A DNA stretch of 64,000 bases from positions 372,001 to 436,000 of the forward strand of contig CAVSGS010000012.1 of NCBI GenBank assembly GCA_963727545.1, given 5' to 3'. The notes under the pieces are model-generated. The model saw nothing but the letters and a program-made list of their open reading frames with translations, made no database searches and was not told where the DNA came from. The first letter of the stretch is position 1. The number at the start of each line of letters is the position of its first letter. This document shows, in pieces, positions 37,312-48,159 of this stretch. The stretch comes from Flexifilum sp963727545 (lineage in GTDB: Bacteria > Chloroflexota > Anaerolineae > Aggregatilineales > Phototrophicaceae). Both the position numbers and the translations under genes were made by a program.

Positions 37312-38211
37312 ATGACGCAACCCACCACCGCCGCGCAAGATTACCAGCCACCACGCCAGTTCCTCAATGTGCGCGCCTTCTCACGCAATCTCGTCGAGCG
37401 ACGAAGCTGGTTCATCGGTTTTGTCCTGCTCGACCTACTTGTCATCTACGTTGTTGTAACCACTCCGGCGGTGACCGATGCTTGGAACTACATTTGGCCC
37501 GGCATCACCGTCACCGTCGAAATCACGATTATCTCGTTCATCTTGGCGACCGTAATTGGCTTGGTTATCGCGCTGGCGCGGGTCTCGCGCAATGTCCTGA
37601 TCTATAACACGGCAACGCTTTACGTAGAGTTATTTCGCGGACTGCCGCTGCTCGTCATCATCTTGATCTTCTCCTTCGTCGTCACTCCCGCATTCATCCA
37701 ATTTGCGGCGGGCGTTCCGGCGCTCGACGACATCTTGCAGCGTATCGCCGGAATCGACCCCAGCTTGATCGCCTCGACCACCATCAGCATCCGCAACATC
37801 CCGGACACGACCCGCATTCTGTTCGCCTTCGCCTTGACCTACGGCGCTTTCATGTCCGAGGTCTTCCGCGCGGGCATCGAAAGCATCGGCAAGGGGCAAA
37901 CCGAAGCCGCCCGCTCGCTCGGCATGAGCTACGTGCAGGCGATGCGCTACGTCATCCTGCCGCAGGCGATCCGTAACGTGCTCCCGGCGATGGCGAACAA
38001 CTTCGTCATGCTGCTCAAAGATACGTCGCTGGCGTCGGTCGTCGCCGTACCGGAAATCTCTTACCTGACTCGCCAATATTCGAGCAACCGCTTTCGCTAC
38101 CCGGAAGGCTTGCTCTGTCTATCGCTAATTTACGCCAACCTGACCATCATCATGTCGCTCGGCGTAACCTATATGGAAACCCGCTTGCAAGCGGATAAGC
38201 GGGAGGATTAA
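37312..38211 (+). CDS. Amino-acid ABC transporter permease
   Basis: A 299-residue inner-membrane permease of the HisM/GlnP type. Hydrophobic helices include WFIGFVLLDLLVIYVVVTT, VTVEITIISFILATVIGLVI and LPLLVIILIFSFVVTPAF. The cytoplasmic EAA loop that docks on the ATPase is EAARSLGMSYVQAMRYVILP followed by QAIRNVLPAMANN. An insert around residues 125-160 (PALDDILQRIAGIDPSLIAS) is unusual in length. The ATG at 37312 is used instead of an upstream TTG at 37297. The ATPase gene starts five bases after its stop. Confidence 0.92.
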   Translation: MTQPTTAAQDYQPPRQFLNVRAFSRNLVERRSWFIGFVLLDLLVIYVVVTTPAVTDAWNYIWPGITVTVEITIISFILATVIGLVIALARVSRNVLIYNTATLYVELFRGLPLLVIILIFSFVVTPAFIQFAAGVPALDDILQRIAGIDPSLIASTTISIRNIPDTTRILFAFALTYGAFMSEVFRAGIESIGKGQTEAARSLGMSYVQAMRYVILPQAIRNVLPAMANNFVMLLKDTSLASVVAVPEISYLTRQYSSNRFRYPEGLLCLSLIYANLTIIMSLGVTYMETRLQADKRED

Positions 38212-38215
38212 CCCA

Positions 38216-38960
38216 ATGGCAGCCGAATCAGCGCCGATCATCAGCGTCCACAATGCGACCAAGCATTTCGGGCACGTCCATGCTCTCAATGACGTCAGCC
38301 TCGAAGTCCGAGCGGGCGAAGTCGTCGTCATCATCGGACCGAGCGGATCGGGGAAAAGCACGCTGCTGCGCTGCATCAACCGGCTTGAGACCATTGACGA
38401 GGGCGAAATCTGGGTCGATGGCATCCACCTCACCCACAAAGCGACCAATATCAATCAAGTCCGCGAAGAAGTCGGGATGGTTTTCCAGTCGTTCAACCTG
38501 TTCCCGAATCTGACGGTGCTCGGCAACGTGATGCTGGCGCAGCAGATCGTCCGCAAGCGCACTAAAGACGAAGCCGAAGCCGTCGCCCGCAAGCAGTTGG
38601 ATAAGGTCGGCATTCCCGAAAAAGCCGACGTCTACCCGGCGAAACTCTCCGGCGGGCAGCAGCAGCGCGTCGCCATCGCCCGCGCGCTGGCGATGAATCC
38701 CGAAGATCATGCTCTTCGACGAGCCGACCTCAGCGCTCGACCCGGAGATGATCAAAGAGGTGCTCGACGTGATGCTCGAACTCGCCAAAGAGGGTATGAC
38801 GATGGTCGTCGTCACGCACGAGATGGGCTTCGCCCGCGCCGCCGCCGACCGCGTGGTCTTCATGGATCAAGGCATGAAGCTGGCGGAGACAACTCCGCAA
38901 GCCCTGTTCGAAAACCCCGAACACGAGCGGCTCAAGCTGTTCTTGAGCAAAATCCTCTAG
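38216..38960 (+). CDS. Amino-acid ABC transporter ATPase (frameshifted)
   Basis: GlnQ/HisP-type ATPase of about 248 residues. Walker A is IIGPSGSGKSTLLRC, Q loop VGMVFQSFNLFPN, signature LSGGQQQRVAIARALAMNP; then the frame breaks near 38699 where CCC should be CC. The other frame gives IMLFDEPTSALDPEMIKEVL (Walker B and D loop), VVVTHEMGFAR (H switch) and a normal end at 38960. With the shift left in, the Walker B Glu is lost, so an uncorrected gene would be dead. The complete operon context favours a sequencing error. Confidence 0.9.
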
Positions 38961-38967
38961 AAACAGC

Positions 38968-38993
38968 AAGGACGCACGTCTGTGCGTCCTTGT
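38968..38993. terminator. Terminator between convergent genes
   Basis: An 11-base perfect stem (CAAGGACGCAC with GTGCGTCCTTG) and loop GTCT end the ABC transporter operon and may serve the convergent beta-propeller gene too. The following T-run is weak. Confidence 0.7.
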
Positions 38994-39084
38994 CATATCA
39001 GTCACCTGTATCACTTGCTCTCATTTACATCATAGCACGCATGTTCGCGCCCGCAAGAGACATTTGTCTACTTTTTGCGAGCGC

Positions 39085-40098
39085 TCAGTTGTCCAGCTTC
39101 GCCCAGTACAAATCCGGTGTGAACATGGTATGGACGTACAGCCGCAGATCCGGCGTGATCGTCAATCCGGCGAGCGGCGCGGATAGATCGCTGTAGAGCA
39201 CGATTTCCACCTGCTCGTTGGTGCAGCCGCCGTTCGCTAAGCAAACTTGCGGATCGACCCGCCCAACCATCCCGCGATTGCCGAGCGCATAGGCGAAATA
39301 CAGCAGCCCATCCGGACCAAGCTGAAGCCCGGTCGTATTCTGCAAACCGCTAACCAGCACGTGATTGGTCGGCTCGGCATCCTGCTCGCCATTGAGCAGC
39401 GGGTCGAGCGCATACCACTCAACCGAGCGGCGCGTGCTGCCGTAATTGGCGACGAAAACGGTCTTGTCGTCGTGGACGATGCCCATCGGCGCGGTCAAGT
39501 CGTCGCGCAGCACTTGATCGTCACCGCTGCGGCTCACCAGATGGATCGAGTTACCGAGCACGCTCGTGATCAGGAACTGCTGATCGTCTACGTAGCTAAT
39601 GCCCCATGGCGTTTGCAAGTCCTTGACAATCGTCTGAACACCATTGCGCGTCACCTTCGAGAACACGTTTGCCGCGTAATCCGGCACCCACAGCGTCAAT
39701 TCGTCATTAGCGTCGGTCTCGACGTAAAGTGACTGGGCATTCTTCACGCCATAGATCAGCGTGCGCGTGTCGCCGGTCGTGTCGTCGATCTCGTAGACCG
39801 TCCCGTCACCGGTGCAAGCGGTATACAACTTACCGTTGAACCACGCGATCCCGTTAGGGCGCTGCACGTTCCCGGTCAAGCGAGTCATATTCTCCTGCGT
39901 GAGCGACTGGAACGAGGCGTTCGGCTCCAGCGTCGCCGACGACAAGGGGGCGGTCACTGCCGGCGTGCTGATCGACGGCGCGTCGGTCGGCGTCTTGGAC
40001 GGTGCGGGCGTCGGCGTGATGGTGCCGCTTTGCGCACTAGCCGCCATTGCCACCAGTAAAATCCACCCGGCGCAAAAGATCGTGATCGTTTTCTTCAT
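39085..40098 (-). CDS. Secreted six-bladed beta-propeller-like protein
   Basis: A 337-residue exported protein: signal peptide (TITIFCAGWILLVAMAASAQ), Thr/Pro-rich linker (about 25-55), then repeats of the SMP-30/NHL type such as LTGNVQRPNGIAWFNGKLYT, DLQTPWGISYVDDQQFLITS, DLTAPMGIVHDDKTVFVANY and LQLGPDGLLYFAY. It has a cysteine pair near the end (VCLANGGCTN). Such propellers bind ligands or act as lactonases; no catalytic residues can be assigned. ATG 40098 is preferred to 40113 because AGGA precedes it. It follows the sensor kinase gene within 12 bases, so it is probably made together with the two-component pair and could supply its signal. Confidence 0.8.
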   Translation of the reverse strand: MKKTITIFCAGWILLVAMAASAQSGTITPTPAPSKTPTDAPSISTPAVTAPLSSATLEPNASFQSLTQENMTRLTGNVQRPNGIAWFNGKLYTACTGDGTVYEIDDTTGDTRTLIYGVKNAQSLYVETDANDELTLWVPDYAANVFSKVTRNGVQTIVKDLQTPWGISYVDDQQFLITSVLGNSIHLVSRSGDDQVLRDDLTAPMGIVHDDKTVFVANYGSTRRSVEWYALDPLLNGEQDAEPTNHVLVSGLQNTTGLQLGPDGLLYFAYALGNRGMVGRVDPQVCLANGGCTNEQVEIVLYSDLSAPLAGLTITPDLRLYVHTMFTPDLYWAKLDN

Positions 40099-40109
40099 AC
40101 TTTTCCTAC

Positions 40110-42329
40110 TCATTTAGCCTGATTTACCGGCACGGCGATAAAAAAGATCGTGCCGCTGCCGGGCGTGCTCTGTAGCCATACCCTACCCCGGTGATTCTCG
40201 ACCACCGCTTTGACCAAACTCAAGCCCAACCCGGAGCCGCTAACGTGCTCGGTGCCTTTCTGCTTGGCGCGAAAGAAGCGATCGAACACCCGCGCTTGCT
40301 GTTCGCGGTCGATCCCGACGCCGGTGTCCTCGACCGCGAAGATCATTTGCCCGTCTTCACAGTCAACCCGCACCTCGACTCGTCCTTCCGGTGGCGTGAA
40401 TTTGATCGCGTTCTCCACGAGATTGATGATCGCGCGCTCGAACTGCTCGACATCACAGGTAAATTCCGGCAGCGTCGGGGGCACGTCCGCAGTCAGCGCG
40501 ATTTTTCCATCCGCCGCCCGCTCACGCAGTTCGTCGAACGCATTCTCGACAATCCGCCAAGGATGACACGATTCAAGTGAGAGCAGCCCCGATTTTAGCC
40601 GCTCAAGGTCGAGGATGCCACGAATAATTCGCTCCATCCGCCGCAGCTGTTTGTCGATCTGCAGCATCGTCGTGCGCGCATCCTCGACGTCACCGTCATC
40701 GAGATCGTCTTGCAGCAGATCGAGATTCATCATCGCCGCTTGCAGTGGATTCTTAAGGTCATGGCTGGTCATCCGCACCATCTCGCTCTTGATGCGATCC
40801 AGCTCTTTTAGCTGCGTCACGTCGTTGAGCACCGCCACCCACCCCTGAATCCGCTGCCGCCCTAATCCGGTCAGCGAGCAGAGAAAGATCCGCTCACCGT
40901 AGCTGACTTCGTAGGTGTAAGCGTGCTGATGCTTAAGCTGGCGCATGACCGGCAGCAAAGCGGGCGGCAGCACGTCGGGCGGGACAACTTGATAAACTTT
41001 GTGATCGATGGCATCGTCGGCGAAAGAGAATAACTGCTCGACCGCCGGATTCGCAAAGATCAGCTTGAGGTCGCGGTCGACCGCCAGCACCGGATTCGCC
41101 GTGCTGTCGAGCACCGCCTCAAGCTGGCTGCGCGCGATCTCGACTTCCTGCGTCAATTCCGCCTGTTCCTTGAACAAACGGTTGTGGACGATGGCAACCG
41201 CCGCCTGCGCACCCAGCAGTTCAAGCATGGTCACGTCCTCGCGCCAGAACAGCCGCCCGTGCCGCTGCGCCGCCACCACCATCAGCGCACCGATCGCCTC
41301 GCCCCCGTGAACCAGCGGCGTGCAGATCAGCGATCCGAAGGTCTCGCGCGCGAACGGGAGGTCATCGACGCCGCGCCATTCACGGGCGTAGTCGTCGAGG
41401 TGGATCGATTGCAGCGTGCGCGTCACCGTGCGAGCGATGCCATCCGGCGGCGCGGGCTGCACCCGCAGCGGATTGTTCGGCAGTTCGTGAGCATAGGCGA
41501 GTTCCAGCCCGCCTTTCGTGTCGAGGAACACGCCGACGCCATCCGCGCTCAACAGATCGGCGGCGAGCATTGCAATCTGGTTCAACAGTTGATCGATCCC
41601 CGTCTGACTGGTGATCGCTACGTTGACCTTGCGGATTGCCTCGACTTGCGCATCACGTTCCGCCAGCGGGCTGATGATGTCTTGCCCCAAAATCGCAAAA
41701 CTGATCACCAATGCCGAGATCGCGCTGATGTTGATCGACAGCGCGAAGACTTGCAGTTCCGGGTTCAGAAAGCCGAGGCTCTGCCCGACCACAAACAGTA
41801 CGATCCCGATCTGCAGCAGCCGCGACCGCAGCTTGCGCCGGTAGCGCCACAGCACGTACAGCGTCGCCCAGTCGAAGATCACGTAGAACACCACCAGCAG
41901 CGGCTGTGATTGAAAACTGAACTCGCCGGTAGCGATAGTGACAAAGGACGAGGGGGCATTGGCGATGATCGGCAGCAGCCGCGCGATCAATAAAACGAGC
42001 AGGCTCACCAGCCCCAGCGCGCGGAAGCGCCGGGTATGCACCTTGACGATCACGGCGGTCAGGACGTAGATCGCCACACTCGACCCGGTGAAGCCCAACT
42101 CCATCAACCCGATCAGCGGCTTGAGCAGCGGCGACTGCGGATCGACCAGCGTCAAGCCCTGCGCCAGCAGCGACCCACCGTTCCAGAGGATCACCAGCAG
42201 CAAAAATACGGCGAAGAATTGATTGAGTTCTTTGCGAACGTCGTTCCAGAGGATAATGACCAAGAACGCCAACGCCAACGGCAGCATGACCGCGTTGACC
42301 AACAGGGTGATGGCGTTTAGTCCGGTCAT
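40110..42329 (-). CDS. Membrane sensor histidine kinase (7TM-GAF-PAS-HisKA-HATPase)
   Basis: A 739-residue sensor kinase. About seven hydrophobic helices fill residues 5-220 (LLVNAVMLPLALAFLVIILW to ISALVISFAILGQ), like the histidine-kinase N-terminal 7TM domain. A GAF domain follows (about 245-390; VNVAITSQTGIDQLLNQIAM, SLICTPLVHGGEAIGALMVV), then PAS (LDSTANPVLAVDRDLKLIFA). HisKA has the phosphorylated His in MTSHDLKNPLQAAMMNLDLL; HATPase_c has INLVENAIKFTPPEG, DTGVGIDREQQ and GSGLGLSLVKAV. The response regulator gene is 14 bases upstream, the secreted propeller gene downstream. Confidence 0.92.
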   Translation of the reverse strand: MTGLNAITLLVNAVMLPLALAFLVIILWNDVRKELNQFFAVFLLLVILWNGGSLLAQGLTLVDPQSPLLKPLIGLMELGFTGSSVAIYVLTAVIVKVHTRRFRALGLVSLLVLLIARLLPIIANAPSSFVTIATGEFSFQSQPLLVVFYVIFDWATLYVLWRYRRKLRSRLLQIGIVLFVVGQSLGFLNPELQVFALSINISAISALVISFAILGQDIISPLAERDAQVEAIRKVNVAITSQTGIDQLLNQIAMLAADLLSADGVGVFLDTKGGLELAYAHELPNNPLRVQPAPPDGIARTVTRTLQSIHLDDYAREWRGVDDLPFARETFGSLICTPLVHGGEAIGALMVVAAQRHGRLFWREDVTMLELLGAQAAVAIVHNRLFKEQAELTQEVEIARSQLEAVLDSTANPVLAVDRDLKLIFANPAVEQLFSFADDAIDHKVYQVVPPDVLPPALLPVMRQLKHQHAYTYEVSYGERIFLCSLTGLGRQRIQGWVAVLNDVTQLKELDRIKSEMVRMTSHDLKNPLQAAMMNLDLLQDDLDDGDVEDARTTMLQIDKQLRRMERIIRGILDLERLKSGLLSLESCHPWRIVENAFDELRERAADGKIALTADVPPTLPEFTCDVEQFERAIINLVENAIKFTPPEGRVEVRVDCEDGQMIFAVEDTGVGIDREQQARVFDRFFRAKQKGTEHVSGSGLGLSLVKAVVENHRGRVWLQSTPGSGTIFFIAVPVNQAK

Positions 42330-42343
42330 TTACCGGAGCACTC

Positions 42344-43054
42344 TCAGAATGATTTTTGCGGAGCGATTGGCTGTTTTTCGAAGCGATAGCCAACCCGATG
42401 CTCGGTGAGGATGTAGATCGGTGCGCCAGCGTCGCGCTCGATCTTGCGTCGAAGTTGGCTGATGTAGACGCGCGGGTAGTAGATGTCGTCGATATACTCG
42501 CGTCCCCAGACTTGCTCCAGTAGGTCGCGCTGCGAGACGACTCGCCCGGCGTTCTCCATCAACACCGCCAGCAGCTTGAACTCAGTCGGCGTCAGGTGAA
42601 CTTTCGTCCCTTTGACGTAGACCTGCCGCCGGTGTAGGTCAATGCTCAGATAGCCGTCGTCGTAGCGCTGATCGGTATCCGGTGCCGCCATCTGCGCGCG
42701 CCGCAGCAGCGCCGCGACACGAGCGACAAACTCATTCAGGCGAACCGGCTTAGCCAGATACTCGTCCGCACCGGCGTTTAGTCCCTCAATAATGTCGTCT
42801 TCAGTGATCGCTTGCGCCGACAGCATCAGGACGGGCGTATCGGAAACCTCACGAATCCGTCGGCAAACCGTCAGCCCATCTAACCCATCAGGCATGATAA
42901 TATCTAAGATGACGAGATCGGGATGCTCTGAATGGAAAGCCCGAATCGCATCCAGTCCGTTTTGGCAGACGACAACGTCGTAGCCCTCGCGCTTCAACTT
43001 ACGGCTGAGTGCATCTCGAATTGCCTGCTCGTCGTCAACAATCATCACATTCAT
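42344..43054 (-). CDS. OmpR-family response regulator
   Basis: A 236-residue regulator. The receiver has DDEQ at 7-10, the phospho-acceptor Asp in LVILDIIMPDGLDGL (a one-residue longer loop than usual), Ser in MLSAQ and Lys in YLAKPV. The C-terminal winged helix has VHLTPTEFKLLAVLMENAGR and the recognition region VYISQLRRKIERD. It is the first gene of the minus-strand unit with its cognate kinase and transcribes away from the PKD lipoprotein gene; the divergent spacer 43055-43161 is a likely control region. Confidence 0.95.
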   Translation of the reverse strand: MNVMIVDDEQAIRDALSRKLKREGYDVVVCQNGLDAIRAFHSEHPDLVILDIIMPDGLDGLTVCRRIREVSDTPVLMLSAQAITEDDIIEGLNAGADEYLAKPVRLNEFVARVAALLRRAQMAAPDTDQRYDDGYLSIDLHRRQVYVKGTKVHLTPTEFKLLAVLMENAGRVVSQRDLLEQVWGREYIDDIYYPRVYISQLRRKIERDAGAPIYILTEHRVGYRFEKQPIAPQKSF

Positions 43055-43161
43055 GATCTCAGTGTAGCATTGGCTGAGATTCGGGACAATAGGGTGATCT
43101 GTCCTAGTGGTCGTGTCAGGCTATAATGTTTCGTAGCGTAGCAGCAAAAGAGAGGAAGCGG

Positions 43162-46100
43162 ATGGAAAAGCACCGCATGACAACGCATACAGCGCCCGGC
43201 AAGCGCGGTTTATTGACGCTGCTGGTCTTACTCGCTGTGATCGTGAGCGCCTGCAATTTGAGCGGTGCTCCATCCGAAGAGCAAATTGCTCAGACCGACA
43301 CCGCCTTAGCCACCGTTCCGCCGACGCGCACCCCGCAGTCAACGAGCGGTATCCCGACGACGGTTCCGGTCACGCAGTTCCCGAACCAGCCAACCTTCAT
43401 CTTCCCGACCTCGATTGTCGTCATACCGACCGGCATTCCGCCACAGGTTTTCCCATCGAGCACGCCGCTGCCGGTCAGCATCGTCATCCTCTCGCCGGTC
43501 TCCGGCAACGTCGTCGCGGGCAACGTGCAGATTTTGGGTTCAGCCATTCATCCGCAGTTCCTCCAATATCAAGTTGAGTTCGGACCAGACCCGAACCCCG
43601 GTAATCTCTGGTTCCCGGCGACCAGCGCAGTGACAGCGCCGGTCTTGAACGGGCTGCTCGGCATCTGGAACACGACTACGGTTCAGGACAGTCGCTATCA
43701 ACTGCGGCTGCGCGTTTATCTGCGCGATGGCACGCTGCTGACTACCGTCATCGGCAACATCGCCGTGCAGAATCACATCAATACACCGGTGCCCTCGGCG
43801 ACGCCCAACATCCCGCGCCCAATTGCCGCCTTCACGCAGGATAAGGCGTCGGGTAACGTGCCGCTGACCGTTCAGTTCAGCAGCCAATCGACCGGCTCGA
43901 TCAGCTCGCTGCTCTGGAACTTCGGCGACGGCAACAGCAGCAATCAAGCCAACCCGAGCCACACCTTCGGCTCACCGGGTCTCTATACGGTCACGCTCAC
44001 CGTCAACGGTCCCGGCGGATCGTCGAATGTGACTCGCCAGATTAACGTCACTAGCCCCACCGCTCCGGTCGCTGGCTTTACGCAGGATCGGACGGCAGGC
44101 GTCGCGCCGCTGACCGTTCAGTTTACGGATCAGTCCAGCGGCAGCGTCACCACCTATCTCTGGAACTTCAGCGATGGTTCGACCACCACCGAGCGCAATC
44201 CGGTGCACACCTTTACGACGCCGGGCACTTACAACGTCTTCTTGACGGTGACCGGTCCCGGTGGATCGTCCAGTGTGACCCGCCAGATCACCGTCACTAG
44301 CGTGATCCCGCCGACGGCGACGCCGACAGCCACATTCACGCCGACCTTCACGCCTTCGCCGACCAACACGGAGACAGCAACGGTCATTCCGCCGGCGGAT
44401 ACGTCCACACCGACCGAGACGACCACGGCTGTCCCGCCAACCGCAACCTTCACGGATACCGCGACAGCGACGGAGATCCCACCAACCGCGACCTTCACGC
44501 CGACCGAAATTCCGGCACCGCAAGCGCTGTTCAACGCTAGCGGCGTCCTCAACGATCCGCTGTCGGTGCAGTTCACCGATCAATCGACCGGTGCTATCAC
44601 CGCTTACCTGTGGGATTTCGGCGACGGGTCTACTTCCAGTGAGCAGAATCCGCTTCACACCTACGCGGGCGACGGCACTTACACCGTGACCCTCACCGTG
44701 GGTATTGCCGATGGACGCACGGACAGCCACAGCCAGAATGTCACCGTCGCCACGCCGATCAGCGCGGCTTTCAGTGCCCAAATCAACGGCTTGGACGTCC
44801 AGTTCACCAATCAATCGACCGGCGCAGTCGCCAGCATCACGTGGGATTTCGGCGACGGCGCAACGTCCAATGACGTCAACCCGCACCACACTTATGCGAA
44901 CAGCGGCACTTATACCGTGACTCTCACGGTGGGCAGCGCTGATGGGCGCACCGATAGCCACAGCGAAGACATCACTGCGACTGCTCCGCTAGTCGCGGGC
45001 TTCAGTGCGCAGCCCAACGGTCTCGACGTCCAGTTCACCAACCAGTCCAGCGGCGACGTCACCAGCGTCGCGTGGGACTTCGGCGACGGCGCGACCTCCA
45101 CTGACGTCAGCCCGCTCCACACCTATGCGGCTGGCGGCACTTACACCGTCACGCTGACCATCGGCAGCGCCGACGGTCGCAGCGACAGACCAACCAGCAG
45201 GTCACCGTCAGCGCCCCGCTGGTCGCGGGCTTCAGCGCGCAGCCCAACGGTCTCGACGTCCAGTTCACCAACCAGTCCAGCGGCGACGTCACCAGCGTCG
45301 CGTGGGACTTCGGCGACGGCGCGACCTCCAACGACGTCAGCCCGCTCCACACCTATGCCGGCGGCGGCACCTACACCGTCACCCTGACCATCGGCAGCGC
45401 CGACGGTCGCAGCGATCAGACCAGCCAGCAGGTCACCGTCAGCGCCCCGCTGGTCGCGGGCTTCAGCGCGCAGCCCAACGGTCTCGACGTCCAGTTCACC
45501 AACCAGTCCAGCGGTGACGTCACCAGCGTCGCGTGGGACTTCGGCGACGGCGCGACTTCCAACGACGTCAACCCGCTCCACACCTACGCCGGCTGGCGGC
45601 ACTTACACCGTCACCCTGACCATCGGCAGCGCCGACGGTCGCAGCAACAGCACCAACCAGCAGGTCACCGTCAGCGCCCCGCTGGTCGCGGGCTTCAGCG
45701 CGCAGCCCAACGGTCTCGACGTCCAGTTCACCAACCAGTCCAGCGGCGACGTCACCAGCGTCGCGTGGGACTTCGGCGACGGCGCGACCTCCAACGAGGT
45801 CAGCCCGCTGCACACCTATCCCGCTGGCGGCACCTACACCGTCACTCTGACCATCGGCAGCGGCGGACGGTCGCAGCAACAGCACCAACCAGCAGGTCAC
45901 CGTCAGCGCCCCGCTGGTCGCGGGCTTCAGCGCGCAGCCCAACGGTCTCGACGTCCAGTTCACCAACCAGTCCAGCGGCGACGTCACCAGCGTCGCGTGG
46001 GACTTCGGCGACGGCGCGACCTCCAACGAGGTCAGCCCGCTCCACACCTACGCCGGCTGGCGGCACCTACACCGTCACCCTGACCATCGGCGCGGCGGAC

Positions 46101-48092
46101 GGCAGCAGCAACAGCACCAACCAGCAGGTCACCGTCAGCGCCCCGCTGGTCGCGGGCTTCAGCGCGCAGCCCAACGGTCTCGACGTCCAGTTCACCAACC
46201 AGTCCAGCGGCGACGTCACCAGCGTCGCGTGGGACTTCGGCGACGGCGCAACCTCCAACGAGGTCAGCCCGCTCCATACCTATGCGGCTGGCGGCACCTA
46301 CACCGTCACGCTGACCATCGGCGCGGCGGACGGCAGCACCAACAGCACCAACCAGCAGGTCACCGTCAGCGCCCCGCTGGTCGCGGGCTTCAGCGCGCAG
46401 CCCAACGGTCTCGACGTCCAGTTCACCAACCAGTCCAGCGGTGACGTCACCAGCGTCGCGTGGGACTTCGGCGACGGCGCAACCTCCAATGAGGTTAGCC
46501 CGCTGCACACCTACCCCGCTGGCGGCACCTACACCGTCACGCTGACCGTCGGCGCGGCGGACGGCAGCACCAACAGCACCAACCAGCAGGTCACCGTCAG
46601 CGCCCCGCTGGTCGCGGGCTTCAGCGCGCAGCCCAACGGTCTCGACGTCCAGTTCACCAACCAGTCCAGCGGCGACGTCACCAGCGTCGCGTGGGACTTC
46701 GGCGACGGCGCAACCTCCAACGAGGTCAACCCGCTGCACACCTATGCCGCTGGCGGCACCTACACCGTCACTCTGACCATCGGCGCGGCGGACGGCAGCA
46801 GCAACAGCACCAACCAGCAGGTCACCGTCAGCGCCCCGCTGCACGCCGACTTCACGACACAGGTCAACGGTCTCGACGTCCAGTTCACCAGCCAATCGAC
46901 CGGTGATGTTGTCGCCTACATGTGGGATTTCGGCGACGGCGCAAACTCGAATGAGCAGAATCCGCTGCATACTTACGCCGGTGGCGGCACCTACACCGTC
47001 ACGCTGACCGTCGGCAGCGCCGATGGGCGCAGCGACGCTCGTACGCTCGACGTGACGATTGCCGCGCCGCTGTCGGTGCAGTTCGACGCCCAGATCAACG
47101 GCTTGGATGTGCAGTTCGCGGCTCAGCCTTCCAGCGACGTGATCGGCTATCAGTGGGACTTCGGCGACGGCACAGGCTCGAACGACCCGAATCCGCTGCA
47201 CACTTATGCGAGCGGCGGCACCTATACCGTCACACTCACCGTGACCGACCCCAACGGGCGCAGCGCCAACGTCAGCAACGACGTCACCCTAGAAACGCCT
47301 CAGCCAACTCAGCCACAGCAGACTTTGGTCGATACCACACCGATCATGCCCGACATCAACGCGCTGGCGAACAGTCTGAGCAACATCTACCAGACCGGGC
47401 TGAGCACCGGCAAGCAGGCGACGGTTTTTGCCAAGGCGGGCGACAGCATCTTCACCCAGCCCAACATTCTCAGCCCCTTCGCGACCGCCGGGCAGTACGC
47501 GCTCAACGGCAACGACGACTTGCAGTCGGTCATCGACTGGTTCAACCAGACTGATCTCAACGGCTCGACCAGCTTCAATCGACTGGGCGTGGCGGTCAAC
47601 CCGAATTGGACGGCACAAGACCTGCTCGGTCCCAACAACGCCGATCCGTCGGTCTGCAACGGCGGCGAATCGCCGCTCGCCTGTGAGCTGCGGATTACGC
47701 AGCCGGCGATCATGTTCGTCGCCGTCGGACAAACGGACGCCACCAATGGCACCAATCCGAACGCCTTCTCGAACTCGCTCGCGCAGATCGTCGGCACGAT
47801 CTCGTCCAACGGGACGATCCCGGTACTGCTGACCATCCCCGACGACGGCTCGAACCCGGCAGCAGCCGCCATCAACGACGCGATCATCACCGTCGCCGGG
47901 CAGAACAACGTGCCGGTGCTCAACGCGGCGCGCGCGCTGAATGAACTGCCGACCAGCGCGCTCAACGCCGCACCAACCGGCGCGGGCGACCTCGGCACCG
48001 ATGCCGTCGGTAATTACGGCATCAACGCGATCAATCTCGACCTCTTGCGCGTATTCGCCGCGATGCGTAACATCATCGGCATCAATCCGTAA
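43162..48092 (+). CDS. Lipoprotein with 14 PKD domains and a C-terminal SGNH-like domain (frameshifted)
   Basis: A very large surface protein, about 1640 residues once four indels are repaired. Start 43162 has AGAGGAAG upstream. The signal ends in a lipobox (LLVLLAVIVSACNLSG). A Thr/Pro-rich part and an unassigned beta region follow, then PKD domains with centres WNFGDGN (43.9 kb), WNFSDGS, WDFGDGS and onward to 47.16 kb: 14 in all, with a Thr/Pro linker after the second. Units 5-12 are nearly identical. The last 260 residues start with VDTTPIMPDI and hold FAKAGDSIFTQPNI, a GDS(I) motif as in SGNH/GDSL hydrolases, but the later catalytic Asp/His are not obvious. Indels lie near 45185, 45590, 45862 and 46055. 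PKD arrays extend or bind cell-surface polymers; this one likely projects the terminal domain from the cell. Confidence 0.85.
44992..46841 (+). repeat. Eight near-identical tandem PKD-coding units of 231 bp
   Basis: GACTTCGGCGACGGCGC recurs at 45076, 45306, 45537, 45769, 46001, 46233, 46464 and 46695, i.e. spacings 230, 231, 232, 232, 232, 231, 231. The 77-codon unit is almost unchanged between copies; flanking units 1-4, 13 and 14 are diverged. The off-by-one spacings are the frameshifts. Confidence 0.93.
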
Positions 48093-48115
48093 CGATGAGT
48101 GGAAAAGTAGTAGAA

Positions 48116-48137
48116 GGGGCGCAGCGTGCTGCGCCCC
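48116..48137. repeat. Intergenic GC-rich palindrome, copy 4
   Basis: Perfect ten-base arms GGGGCGCAGC and GCTGCGCCCC flank GT. It lies between the PKD lipoprotein and the G5/propeller lipoprotein genes, 23 bases before the latter's start. Confidence 0.7.
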
Positions 48138-48159
48138 GATCAAAACTGGAGTTGTGCAA

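Noticed and set aside
44992..46841. Regular direct repeats that could suggest a CRISPR array or satellite
   Set aside because: The unit is 231 bases without spacers and encodes PKD domains in frame.
46032..47201. A long minus-strand open frame with strong internal repeats
   Set aside because: It is the antisense of the PKD array; the repeats come from the coding strand.
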